A DNA stretch of 64,000 bases from Kappaphycus alvarezii (Eukaryota > Rhodophyta > Florideophyceae > Gigartinales > Solieriaceae). Of this stretch, positions 44,200 to 54,744 are shown piece after piece; the first letter of the stretch is position 1, and each line of letters opens with the position of its first letter. The notes under the pieces are model-generated. The model was not told where the DNA came from, did not search any database, and was given only the letters and a program-made list of their open reading frames with translations. Where the stretch lies: NCBI GenBank assembly GCA_002205965.3, contig NADL03000629.1, positions 1,736,001-1,800,000 on the forward strand, written 5' to 3'. Position numbers and translations under genes: made by a program.

Positions 44200-45550
44200 A
44201 GAGCCTTCCCGACGTCTTACTCGGAGCTACACGGAACCCATTGCCTATCCGCCAGGAAGGTCAGGGATTTACCCTCATCTCCCCGTTGCTACACTGCGCG
44301 GTTGCCGCTAGTATCACCGACGCAGCTCCGGCCCGTGAGAGATCGGCATCGTACACCACGCAACGTTCCGCCGACCTCTTCGGTCACCGATACCGGGGCG
44401 ACAGGGCGTTCCTAGTCCGACAAGCCGTACCGCGAATCCGTGACTTCATGCATGCATGTATCCCGGGCGTCCGTACTCTGTCGACCTTGGCCCCTTTGAC
44501 CCATGCCTGCTTGCTGCCAAACCATCCAACCTCCAAACCTTCCTCAATGGTATGCAGCAGGAGGCACAGGCAAGGGTCCACTGGCGCGACGACTCGTGGG
44601 CGATACACTCCAACCCGGCTCATCACAGCACCGAAGAAGTTCGACATAGGATTCGTGGCCTAGCGTTCCGGAACAGCCCCGCCGCCGCATTTCTCATCGC
44701 CCACCCCACAGCCGCTACGGTGGTGTCCACGGCCCACTGACAGACCATGATCCGCCGGCACCTCTGCCTCCCCATACATGACGACTCTCGCCCGCTCACC
44801 TGCGCCCACTGTAACCAAACCATGGACGCACTCGGGGACCACTCGGCGGACCCTTGCCCAGCCAGTTTCGGTCGTCCGCATCGCCAGAACTCGCTACACA
44901 ACGTTTTGGCCTACCATGTTGCTCGCGCCGCGGGCCTGGACTGCCAATACGAGGTCCCGCTTCTCGTCCCCGGAACGAAAATCCGCTCTGCGGAGGATCT
45001 CATTCAACCCCTGCGCACTTGCCAACAGGTCCGCCATATAGCCCGCGACCCTACCGTTGTCTCTCCGTTCAAACAACGCGTGCGAACAAGGGCCACGCAA
45101 ATGGCCGGCGGCGCCGCCGACATTGCCCACCGAGACAAAGTAAAGACTTGAAGCGCAAACTGGTACGCCGGATCCCGCCCCCTTCGCACAACACCCTCGA
45201 GGAACCAAACTTCAAGTTTCAGCCCCTTGCTTTCGATTCCTTGGGTGCCCTATCCCCCGCCTCTATTCTTTTCCTAGAATGCATCATCCCGCGCATCGCA
45301 GAGAAGTTGAACACAACCGCAGGAGCGATCCGCAGACGTCTGTATCAGCGCATAAGTTGCACACAGGGGGAGAAATTTGGGGTGTTTTTAATGCATGAAA
45401 AATATGGTCAGCTGTTCCCTGAGGGATGCACACAGTGGTCTTCTGTTGTAATGGCGATTCTATCGCGAGCCCCATTGCACGTGCCTGACGTGGGACATCC
45501 GGTTCTTAGCCGTATAGTCAGACCTGCAGTGTACTGTACTGTACTGTACA
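44200..45550 (+). pseudogene. non-LTR retrotransposon-like RT, C-terminal region
   Basis: In order: PIRQEGQGFTLISPLLHCAV (44241), then YSVDLGPFDPCLLAA and NGMQQEAQARVHWRDDSW (44456 frame). A TGA follows at 44738, then in the same frame LTCAHCNQTMDALGDHSADPC (C-x2-C at 44801), LHNVLAYHVARAAGLDCQYE, TVVSPFKQRV and AADIAHRDK. After a frameshift near 45145 come KRKLVRRIPPPSHNT, FKFQPLAFDSLGA, SILFLECIIPRIAEKL and ILSRAPLHV. The C-x2-C...GDH...C block followed by E...D-x-T-V-x-SPF resembles the C-terminal part of RTs found in algae, protists and invertebrates, with a possible nuclease-like fold. The polymerase domain is absent. Confidence 0.65.
45358..45435. mobile_element. 60-bp insertion with 9-bp target duplication inside the RT tail
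   Basis: TGCACACAG occurs at 45358-45366 and again at 45427-45435. Between them lie 60 bp that are absent from the same position in the 62.8-kb copy, where RISCT is followed directly by WSS. The insert plus duplication is 69 bp, so 23 codons are added in frame. Similar sequence (gggg..aaatt.ggggtgtttt.aatg) recurs at 45567-45605. A 9-bp duplication suits a Mutator-like MITE, but no terminal inverted repeats are visible. Confidence 0.6.
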
Positions 45551-45552
45551 TA
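45528..45552. repeat. TGTAC pentanucleotide run at non-LTR 3' end
   Basis: Four TGTAC-type units between tgcag and atatagatactcaatg. In the 62.7-kb copy the same place has a single tgtac followed by acgatagatactcaatg, so the run expanded within the 3' end. Confidence 0.6.
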
Positions 45553-45667
45553 TAGATACTCAATGTAGGGGGGAAATTGGGGTGTTTTAATGATTGAAAA
45601 ATAGGTTAGCCTCAACGTAATGAAGTTTCTTCATTCAAAGCAGAGGATCATTCATGCCACATTTGTG

Positions 45668-45698
45668 TACTGTACTGTACTGTACTGTACTGTTGGGG
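45668..45698. repeat. TACTG pentanucleotide run
   Basis: About five units of tactg preceding ggggtgggtgca. Confidence 0.65.
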
Positions 45699-45727
45699 TG
45701 GGTGCATTTAGCGGTAGTTTCGGGTTA

Positions 45728-46140
45728 AAATACAGGATACATATAATTTATTTATGTTCTATTTACAGTCCTGTAGTGTAGTTTTTTGTCCTTACTCCTA
45801 TTTTATATCCTACGTAGTCTATATTTTCTCTATCCTATTGTACTGTTAGCGATGCCTGCTAGGATTGCTGTAGTGTAAGGGTCACTAGGGGCGTTCTCAA
45901 GACTATCCACTAGGGAATCTAGTAATTAACTATTAGATGTGCTAGAGATAGTTGACGGCATCGACTGCCTATAAAAGGCCTGGCCGCCTTGGGCACTGAA
46001 GTAAAACATCATCAAAAATTTTATTCTCAACCTACCCAACTGTTCTATACTAGTAAGAACGTCTACGGTTCTTTCAGACTCGCCGCTGACGTCGTAGTCT
46101 GCTTTTTCTACTCTACTCTAACCCTTGAATTTTCGAGATA
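45728..46140 (+). repeat. 430-bp TATA-bearing repeat, copy 2 (LTR or 5' promoter region)
   Basis: Near-copy of 106-540 with TATAAAAG at 45970-45977. Here it precedes coding text of a gag-protease element, so it is likely that element's 5' LTR or promoter. No matching 3' copy is seen before the element is cut off at 49345. Confidence 0.6.
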
Positions 46141-46199
46141 ATCCGGATATACCGTTTTCGGTAAATTTAAGAAGTAAGTCTATTTGCTTCTCGATAGTC

Positions 46200-47080
46200 A
46201 AAAATTACCTATTTGTCCTATTTCTGCGTTATTTAGAACCACGTGTAAGCCGGCAAATACTAAGAATACGTTTTTTAAAATCATTTTCGAACGCTATCCA
46301 GTGGCCAATAAGAACTGCGATACGCTTGAAGTGCCACGTGGCCGGCCTAGCCCAAGCAGATCCAGAACAGAACTGGAATCCAAATCGGCTCTCTGTAAGC
46401 TACAATGTACTGTTCAACACGCCCTATACCAAACGTCAGACTTGGAAATACGTCAGCCACACTAATTTCGCCAAGTACGCCGTCTACTGGGACCAAAAAA
46501 GTGTTGCCAAGTGGAGAATTAGTCAAACAAAGTTCTCCACGTGGCATCCAGAAATCGCTGATCCAGACCAATCCGAGACCATCTTCGAAGACTAATGATA
46601 AATTGACAGCTGTCCCTACCGTTTCAGAATCAGGTTCCACCAACATCTTTTAAGTTCCTACTCAAGTACAGGTTTCAGATGTTCCTACTGTGCCTCGCCG
46701 TGTACTGTCAGTTATTGACCTTACAGCCCCCCTGTGCATTACAGCTGCTGCCAATAAAAAAAAGTCCTCTACGGCTATGTACGGCCGCCGCGTACGGAAG
46801 CCGACCGCCGTCTCGCCAAAAGATCGGGTGATTTTAAGTCTAAAAAGACACGCACCGCCGCAAATAAACACACCTGCAAATTGTGCAACGTCACGTGCAA
46901 CGGGTCCAAAACTTTTGTTGACCATTTCAGAAGCAAAAAACACCTCAACCGAGTCCAAAAATGAAAAGACCCCCCTACTGTACCGACTGTAGGCGGAAGG
47001 TTGACAGTCATCCGCATTTACAGCGCCATCTATCTGGCAAAAATCATCTCAAAGTTGTCAGTAATAAGTTAGAGCTATTT
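46200..47080 (+). pseudogene. leader protein with two U1-type zinc fingers
   Basis: Frame 46125-46595 is open (WNPNRLSVSYNVLF..., KWRISQTKFSTWHPEIADPD) but unrecognised. At 46875-46943 finger 1 reads C-x2-C-x12-H-x5-H (CKLCNVTC...SKKH). A stop TGA follows in frame. Finger 2 at 46979-47047 (CTDCRRKV...GKNH) has the same spacing in the -1 frame and ends KLELF-stop. The pair resembles 35310-35503 in spacing and in the direction of frame change. Between the 430-bp promoter repeat and gag this occupies the place of a first ORF. RNA binding is inferred from the finger type. Confidence 0.5.
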
Positions 47081-47589
47081 TAAATTAGATCAGGATCTCC
47101 CCTCTTGTTCTGAGTAAATTGAATTATCAAATTAATTTTGATTCTTCCTTGAAAATTGAAAAAAAATGAAAAAACACAAAGTGAAAAAAACACATATTGA
47201 AAAAACACATATTGAAAACAGAAAAACAAATTGAGAACAAAAAAATTGAAACATCAAAAGTTTATAGTGAAAAGAAAAGCTAAAAGCGAAATAATAATAG
47301 GCCATCCACAAAATGATTGACGTATAGTGCTACAAAAAAAAACTAAAAAGGGGCCAAATTTTTGAAGCATTAAATCACCATTATTTTGCACTTGCAAAAG
47401 GGTATATCGATATGGTTTTCGGTCGGGTATTAGACAGACCACAGAGTTGCAGCAGTCTCTTGTAAACTGCGTCAATAGTTATGTGGAGGATAGCTCCCTC
47501 GCTGGTGATGAGTTAAGGGCTCGGTTACTACAAGACTTCCGTATCCCAATGCTTTTCTCGGACAGATTCTGAGTAATCCATCCATTATT

Positions 47590-48780
47590 CGCAAGCTGAT
47601 TTTTTTTCTCGCTGAATGCAATGTGTCAACTGTCCGCCATGAATCTGCTATCCTTTCAAAGACCTTTGCATCAATGATTCTCCGCAATAGTGACCTCAAC
47701 AAAGCATTAAACCAAATTGATGCATATTTCAACTTTCTTGCGTCACCAACCGGATCACCGATTATTCGCCCCAAATCCGATACGTTCCACTACAGTGTCC
47801 ACCCCACCTCCGGCACCATCGGAAGAAAGGTCTCACACTACATGTCCATGCGCTTCAGAGAAGAAAATAAGAAACTTTCTGGAAGCCTAGCCGAATGTCG
47901 GAACGAGTTCATAGCTGAGTATAAGTATGCCTGCCAAGATTATATGCTAAATGACGAAAAAAAAGCTCAGGTATTTCCACCATCTCCTTACAGGAAATTA
48001 GAAAATATTCTACATAACGAATACTGAAGGTGAATGAGCATTATTATCAAGCTCTAAAAGCTCTGGAAAGTGAGTATAACTCAGTCTCACAGCAAAACAG
48101 AATTGCTGCGTATCTTCGCAACATTCTTGCTGCAGAGCAGATTCTGGTGACTTAAGTTATCAATCATTTTATAGCCAGCTCATTTCTGTCGCTCAATTCG
48201 AGCAAGAGGAGTAAGTTGGACGAATGAGAGATCAGAGGAACCTACGTATCACACCAATCTCAGATGCAGACCCTACACTACGCAGCCGTCTTGCTGACAC
48301 ATTGTGTACTGGGTAGCCTCAATACGGCCGTGATCCGCGTTCTACCAAAGTCAATCGTCACGATGGTTACTTACGAAACAACGACGCTTACAGCACGAGG
48401 AAGAACAAACCTCGCTATGATAGAGTTTGTTGGGTTGTGGTAAAAAGGCCCATATTCTTTCTCATTGTCGCCAATCAATGGCTCAGAATATTGCTCGAAA
48501 GGTTCAATAATATCAGAAAAACTCATTTAAGGATCCGGTTAGGCAGCGAAACGTGTCCTTTTTGAGCTTTGTCAGGAATTGGATCATGATGATCAATCAG
48601 TTTCTGAAGAAATACTACCTGCTCAGGATTTCTTCGGAGACGTCAACAATGATGATGACATGGAAGAATCAGAAAATGGAAATTTGGACAAAGATGACTC
48701 AACTTATGTCCCTGAACAGTTTTTTTCGCAAATTTCAGTTAAGGACCAACCGTTTTTAAATGAAAAGGATTTTAGCTAGG
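47590..48780 (+). pseudogene. LTR retrotransposon gag with broken CCHC knuckle
   Basis: The 134-codon frame at 47623 (STVRHESAILSKTFASMIL... LNQIDAYFNFLASPTGS...) is followed by LENILHNEYY-type text and LKALESEYNSVSQQNRIAAYL (from 48010). This is a capsid-like helical pattern. A zinc knuckle C-x2-C-x4-H-x4-C is readable at 48428-48468 only if one base is allowed for between the first two Cys. An acidic frame (DDDMEESENGNLDKDD) follows at 48579-48779. Several stops are present. Confidence 0.55.
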
Positions 48781-48839
48781 GGTACTCAAACAACCCGAAA
48801 TGCTCCTAACGAAAGGCAAACTGTAAGGTAACGCGACAA

Positions 48840-49345
48840 GCTTCCCATCTATAACGTAAAACTGGTCTCCCCTCCACGGAATCAAAGAAAAACGGAGAAT
48901 GATTACGTAAAGATATATGAGATTTTAACTGTTAAAGGCAGAAAATTGCCAAAAAACTCCAATTCAGAGAAAATTCACGGGATGTGTCTCGACACTGGTG
49001 CTCAAAAATCAGTGATTGGAAAATCACAAGCAAAGGCATATTGTGACCTAGCTGGGATTAAGATTAAACGCAAGCACGTGAAAACTGCTTAAAAATTTGG
49101 TGATGGAGTAATTTCAAGCATCACACAGATTCCAATTCGAATTTCAACGCCTGACGGCGCTTTCATCCCGCTACACGTCGATGTAGTTAATGCCAATATT
49201 CCATTCTTGATTGGCCTGGAAGCTTTAGAAAAATTTGGACTTGTTGCAGATAACATTGACAACCTACTTGTGTCCAAAAGACATGGATGGGCTATGCCAA
49301 TCACACGCAAACAGGGCCATCTTTACGTCGTGTGGGATTTTTCTG
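48840..49345 (+). pseudogene. retropepsin and start of pol, truncated
   Basis: VKIYEILTVKGRKLPKN and KIHGMCLDTGAQKSVIGKSQAKAYC contain the active site LDTGAQ. One stop (after VKTA) follows, then FGDGVISSITQIPIRI, IPLHVDVVNANIPFLIGLEALEKFGLVADNI and WAMPITRKQGHLYVVWDF. This is a protease followed by the start of RT-proximal text, as in gypsy-type elements. It is cut off at about 49345, where non-LTR sequence on the opposite strand begins, so RT, RNase H and integrase are missing. Confidence 0.7.
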
Positions 49346-49695
49346 AAGTCCTGTTCGCACTTGAGCGGTGCGGTTTCGTAATCTACGGGGAGGCCTGCAT
49401 GTCGCGGAACATAGTCTGCCATTGCGCCGTGGAAACCTTGGTGGCGGCGGTAGGGTGGGCGAAGAGGGATGCGGTAGCGGGGCTCCATCGAAACGCGAAT
49501 CCGCGTATCCTGTGGCGAATTTCGGAGGGAATGTGTTCGACCGGGTGGCGTATGCGTTCCAAGAGTCGTCGCGCCAATGAATTCCCTCCTGGGCATTCTG
49601 CTGCATACCCTTGAGTTCGTTTTCGACGTGTGTGTGATGTGCGGCTAGTAGGGCGAAAGGGTTGAGGTCGACGGAGTAGGGAACTAGAATATACA
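49345..49695 (-). pseudogene. non-LTR RT C-terminal fragment Y
   Basis: Minus-strand text YSVDLNPFALLAAHH, then ENELKGMQQNAQEGIHWRDDSW, RHRIRGFAFRWSPATA, TAATKVSTAQWQTMFR and LPVDYETAPLKCE matches 44456-44800, ending where the C-x2-C block begins. It lies directly after the tail fragment at 49695-50160 in the same orientation. Confidence 0.65.
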
Positions 49696-50160
49696 CCAAA
49701 TGACCGACTATTCAATGAAGACTTCAGCGGACGTTCAACATCATTCACGTGCAGTGGGGCGCGGGAAATGACGGCCGTAGAGCCACCGAGGACTATAGAA
49801 CACAGTTGAGGCGCTGATAGATTTGCGTGCGAATAGTGGCGTTTGGTGTGGTATCTGGTCGCAAGCCGCGGAATAAACTTTTCCAGGAACAAAACAGTGG
49901 CCGGGGATGCCGCGCCAAGGGAGTCTATAGCGATTGGCTGGAAGCGGAAATCCAGGCGGCGAGACAGGTTATCAGATAGTGGTACAAGGCGCCTGGAGAG
50001 CGTGCGCTCAAGGTCATGGACCTTGTGGTGGTAAGCTTGAGCGGCTGCACCTGCGGTGGCCTGCGTTGCTTTCGTACTGGAGGCCGGTTTAAACAGCGAA
50101 ACAGTGGTAATGTCACAGGCAATCAGCCGTTCCTTGAGACCGATGGCAGGGCCAGATGAA
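49695..50160 (-). pseudogene. non-LTR RT C-terminal tail fragment X
   Basis: Reverse-strand text YHHKVHDLERTLSRRLV, then FRFQPIAIDSLGAASPATVLFLEKFIPRLATRY and AVISRAPLHVNDVERP corresponds to 45130-45505. The 3' end includes gaatagtcggtca. It begins in the region homologous to TVVSPF (about 50080-50150). Fragments X then Y form a tail-to-head tandem. Confidence 0.65.
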
Positions 50161-50166
50161 ATTGTG

Positions 50167-51640
50167 TGGACTGAACTTAAAATAGATATGAAAGATTCCT
50201 TTGCTAATTCAAGAAGGAAAAATTATTCGCCCATTACTGTACATCTCGATACTAAGATGCAATGTTCTTGTATGGGTAGTGAGGAAAAATCAAGAGATTA
50301 CTGTGCAGCATGTAGTTTCAGCAATGAAGGCAATGAAAAGCGGCAGTTGCTTAGAGTCCCATTTGGACATTGTTTTCATGAAGTACAGCATAATTTCAAG
50401 GATTTTATGTGTCATACCATCAAGCTGTCTGAGAAATTCAAGCTGTTAGAAAATGGTTCAGAGAGAAATATTAACACCCGTAACAGAACCAGCATACAAA
50501 AAAACGCCATTGGAAGCTTCAAGATATAATGGATGACAGTAATAAGAGCAAAAATGAGGACGGTACCGACACTAAGCTCAATAGACTAGTTCCGAAATGA
50601 AAATTTTCTGCTTGCAAGAAAAGAATTAATATCATTGGATTGATTATTGTCAAGATTAGAAGTAAAATAAAAAAGGAATTAAAGGTGACAATTGCTGCTG
50701 ATAAGGCCAAAGGTGGCCCTGTGAAATCAATTAGTAGTAAAAGAACAACAGAGTCGCACCGATGGGAAGAAAAGCGGAAGCTCGAAACCTGCAGTCTCAA
50801 TTGGCCGGCTCGCGCACAAAGAGGGTGACGCAAAGGAAAAATACCTCCAGTTCACTGTCAGCCTCGGATGGCACACCATCTCTGGGAACATCTGGGAGAC
50901 TCCATGATGGCAGTGATGTCAGCCTCGTGTCTCCGGTCCTCGCTAAATGATCACTTATGAAGGGTATTGGATGAATGAAAAAATCAATTCAGCTCACTTA
51001 CAAGTTGAACTTTGAAAGGCAATAAGTGCCATCCAATTTAATTTTCTAGGAAGTTGTATGTGCCGAGAAAAATTGTATATTTACCATCGGGTCTCGCCCT
51101 ATAAAATATTGCTTTTCTTGCTGCAAATGACGAGATCTCATGTGAGGATTTGATTATTCGTCTTTCCGTTCTAATGTATTTAAAGTTTATACAAAGGATC
51201 TACTGGAATGAAGCCGGGTAATTATTTATGGAATCCATTGCTCGTATGCGGGTAACCCTACGCTTGCTACAAGCGGTGCCTATGTTGGGTGACTAGTGCT
51301 TCTTAGAATCAATAGAATTAAGGCCAAAATCTTTAACTCAAACAACGATAACACTGCCTTCAGGACAAGTGCCAACTACTATGCATCCCGAACTGTGGAA
51401 GATCCATTACCATATCCATCTTTTTGGACCCAATAGGGTCTGAAAATCTTGAGTACAAGCAAAAAATTCTGAATAATGTGATCAATTCTGGCCATAAAAA
51501 TTTATTTGCAGAAGAATACTTGCAAAGATGCCGCCTATTATACTCAAATGTCTAAAGGCCAATGAAAATTGACCTGAACCTTGAAGCTAAGCTGGTGGAG
51601 GTTCGTTTCGGAAATTATTCAATAGTACTATAGTGCAAAC
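50167..51640 (+). pseudogene. gypsy block copy 2: region from upstream segment to RT start
   Basis: Collinear with 3837-5130. The first frame (to 50529) has PITVHLDTKMQCSCM, then SRDYCAACSFSNEG and PFGHCFHEVQHNFKDFM; the Cys/His spacing is unrecognised. Around 51060-51190, LPSGLAL, then NDEISCEDLIIRLSVLMYL, may be a decayed protease. At 51320-51610, IFNSNNDNTAFRTSANYYASR and later RPMKIDLN-type text mark the RT lead-in. The block is interrupted at about 51640 and resumes at about 54745. Confidence 0.55.
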
Positions 51641-52229
51641 ACAATATGCCTGCCAAGTTACCCAGTCATTTATATAAATGGCTGCCTGCAATGCTATTGC
51701 ATAAATTCATTGAAAAAACTCTAAATAATTCGGGATATATTTCATCTTTGTCAAGTCTACTAATAAATGTTTCAACGATTGATTAAAATGCAGAATTCTC
51801 AGAAAATCTGAAAATGTTTGGTGAATTTCAAAACATGGTGGTCTTATTGGAGACCAATCGATAATCGTGCAATACCTCGATCTTCAAACCTATACAGTCG
51901 CTTTGAACAAACCTACCTGTACCTCAATACCCTTCAGACATTTTCATTCCACTTCCGTCATTAGTAATCCCTAAATAGCAACTTTCACCTCCAGTCAAAC
52001 TGCAAGAGCTCTTCTTCTACTTTCTGATGTCGGATTTGAAAGACAAGCCGAACTTCAGGAAAATGTTTCCTCTTCTGACGATGCCAATTTTCTGATGAAA
52101 ATTCAGGTAGTGACGCCCCAATCCTTGATAAATTCTAGAACAATGGTGGCTCTTAGTCGAGTTTTCAAATGAACAACTTCGGTCCCGGTCAATACACGAC
52201 TATTTGGCAGACTTCCTAGAAATACATCA

Positions 52230-53370
52230 ACGAACGATACAATAGCGGTCGGGGTCGCAGGTGTGCTCAAACTCCTAAAGATGTTTTATTCGTGACTCAG
52301 GCTGTTCTAAAGAACGGTGGGCAGTGGGACTTCCTTGCAAAGATGTTTGGTATGAAGCGGCCCTTCTTGGAGCGTATGATCATGCGGATCATTTATATCA
52401 TTTCTGAACCCATGTATGAATACTGTGTCGAGTATCAGGCAAAGAAGTGGAAAATGACTGAAATGGTAAAGAATAACTCTCCGTTTCAAAAATATCCGAC
52501 GGATCGCTACGCAACCGATGTGAAATTCCAGCCAAGCTTTCGTCCAAATGGGAGTATAGAAGAAGGCAAACTTTATTTTAGTGGAAATCACAAGCTCTAT
52601 GGTTACAAACAGAAGCATCCATATTGCCATTTGGCTTTGCAATTGGATGCAGTGCACGTGAGCCAGGGTCCGTTTCAGATCTCACTCTTTTCAAATCTAT
52701 GACCTTATTTCATCAAGAGCAGTTGAAGACACAAGATGGCGAGCAGCAGGCCATTGGAGATGACGGATCTTTGTATCAGGACTACCCCGGTACATAAGCA
52801 GTGTTAACAGAAATGGGTACCATGATGCCCGCGAATTCTGTAGAGTCATTCATCCCAATAAGAAGCCGATAAATAGAGTCCTAACACCCAGAAATGGTTG
52901 TCATTCGTCAAATTTCAAGCAACTGCATTATAGTCGAAAAGTTCTTTGGAAGAATGAGCAGTTTTTGAGCAGTGATTTCGTCCAAATGGAAGAGGGCAGA
53001 AACTCAGTACTGCAAGATCTTTAGGCTTTGTGCTGTTCTGAAGAACTTTCATATCTTCAGCAACCCGCTCCAAGCAGAAGAAAGCAAACTTTTTAAGAAA
53101 ATCAAGAATCGCTAGTACCGCATTGGCAATAGTCAAATTGAAAAGTGTCGGCATATTTAAAAGAAGGCACAAGGAGAAGCGTCGTCGCCATGTTGAAATG
53201 ATATTTCGTCGGATATACCTCTCTGAAACAGAAGATCTGGTACCATATCAGCAATAGTCAAAATGAAAAGCGTCGGCAGATTCAAAAGAAGGCACGGGGA
53301 GAAGCGTCGCCGCCATAGTGAAATGCTATTTCGTCGGGCATCCCTCTCTGAAACAGAAGATCATTAGAAA
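52230..53370 (+). pseudogene. DDE_4-type transposase, second family (decayed)
   Basis: The open frame 52292-52702 reads MTQAVLKNGGQWDFLAKMFGM, KRPFLERMIMRIIYIISE, then RYATDVKFQPSFRPNGSIEEGKLYFSGNHKLYGYK, ending in place of the family's serine/acidic IF motif. This is the N-terminal helix-turn-helix-like part plus first-Asp region (TDVxFQ) and the 'YFSGKHKLYGYK' block of DDE_4 transposases common in oomycetes. Downstream, frames with LTEMGTMMPANSVESF and SLGFVLF are the broken remainder, ending in Lys/Arg-rich text (KRRHKEKRRRHVEMIFRR). Several stops. It differs from the 38-kb Harbinger transposase. Confidence 0.7.
53122..53366 (+). repeat. two tandem copies of about 120 bp at the transposase C-terminus
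   Basis: gcaatagtcaaa.tgaaaag.gtcggca through cctctctgaaacagaagatc occurs at 53125-53240 and again at 53247-53365. The first copy is in frame with the basic C-terminal tail. Confidence 0.75.
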
Positions 53371-53574
53371 TTTCTCTGAATTCACCATTAAGTTTATTGT
53401 TACTGAAAAAACACTTGAATTAAACTTTCCTTGCTTATGCTTCTAAAACAGGAAGAGAGATATCTCGCAGGTCATGTAGTTTTTACCAGTACTCTAGTCC
53501 TTTGCCTTCAACATTACTTACTTATTTACTATAAATAAAAGATATTCGTAACTGTTTCGTTAAAATATAGGCCC

Positions 53575-54070
53575 GAAGACATTCTACTCGAGCAAACATC
53601 CCGTGACACTGAAGCTGGCCTGTGAGATCGACCCGTCGCATGCGACGTCGCCGTAATGTCGCCGCTCAAGCATTCATCAGTTACCAAAGCGAGGCAAGTC
53701 GCTGGTGGGACTGCCGCCCTCACTCGCCAATGAAAAGTACAGAACCTACAGCACAGGCTGTCATGGCGCCTCGTGCCCCCATCCCTGCCCTCCCTCGACA
53801 CAGATTTCCGATCCCAGCCTCTGGTTTTCGGCTCCCCCGGTGCCCCATCTCCGGAGACTTCATTATTCATCGCAGAGTTTGTACCACGTGTAGCCAGGAA
53901 ATGCCACACTTCGGACACACCTCGGACGCTACGATCAGCACAAGTATCTACCAGCGTATCAGTTGCGCTTTTGGTCGTTAGTGGCTATGGCCATCATATC
54001 GCGTGCCCCACTGCACGTGACTGATTCGGTCCATACATTTAGTTCTTAACTGAATAGTCGATCAGTCGGT
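53575..54070 (+). pseudogene. non-LTR RT C-terminal tail fragment
   Basis: Plus-strand text TCDVAVMSPLKHSSVTKAR, then SLPSLDTDFRSQPLVFGSPGAPSPETSLFIAEFVPRVARK, and at the end SRAPLHVTDSVHTFSS (from 54001). This corresponds to the TVVSPF...FDSLGA...FI..IPRIA...SRAPLHV order of the 44.2-kb copy. 5'-truncated. Confidence 0.65.
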
Positions 54071-54744
54071 TCACACTGAAGACAAGTAATACGTAAGGAT
54101 CCTTCTATTTGCTATCAAATGCTGGATTGTCCACATCTACTACACGTGGCACTATTTTGGGCAAAAGTTTTTTAAGGAGTCACCCGTGAGGCCACCAGCA
54201 TCTTTCTTCCCTGGAGGGCAAGCTTTATTTAGCATTTTTATGGAAAGGGAGCTATACTCACCGCTGCGCACCGTGTGATTTGCGACTTACAGTCTAACTA
54301 TTTCTTATCCCCAGCTACCAATACGCTGCCAGGGAGAACGCTTCAGACATAAAGATGGCTACTTAGTGCGGGAGGGTGATCAGCCCCGCCCTACTAGGAA
54401 TCGGTCTACAGTAAGCACTGTAGCGTATGGTTATATAGACAATTGATTTATAACGTCATTAGTTTTTTAAAAGCATGGTATGTCCAGTGATTGGTAACGT
54501 GTACATTGAGTGAATGAGCGGATTTTATTTCTGAACAACGAATTTTTGTTGTTGTAAATATCATTAAATTTTTAATATGCATGTGCTTCTGTAACTACTG
54601 TACACAATTCCATTTCTAATGCCAGTCTCGAAATAACTTACTGTACGCGTTAACTATGCTGCTTGTACAGAAAGATCAAGTCTTTACCAAAATAATCGGG
54701 TATTTGCGCAAAAATAGGGTATTGTGCAAGAAAGAAGTAACTGC

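Larger units (their letters stand above)
40805..44205 (-). repeat. GATA/PB1 repeat, unit B
   Basis: Collinear with units A and C but visibly more divergent. Shared landmarks include gtccca..gatat at 41041, the PB1 exon (42156-42452), the finger exon and ggtataaatacc at 43555. The upstream flank also matches A: cgcttgagtttcaagcaac at 43979 and cggttgttgagggctattcg at 44142. Its left end lies about 40 bases from the Harbinger insertion. A non-LTR fragment abuts the right end. Confidence 0.75.

Noticed and set aside
44241..44901. Several overlapping open frames on both strands in the non-LTR RT fragment
   Set aside because: Only the 44456 and 44747 frames (same phase) and the 44241 start match other copies; the rest are GC-rich shadows.
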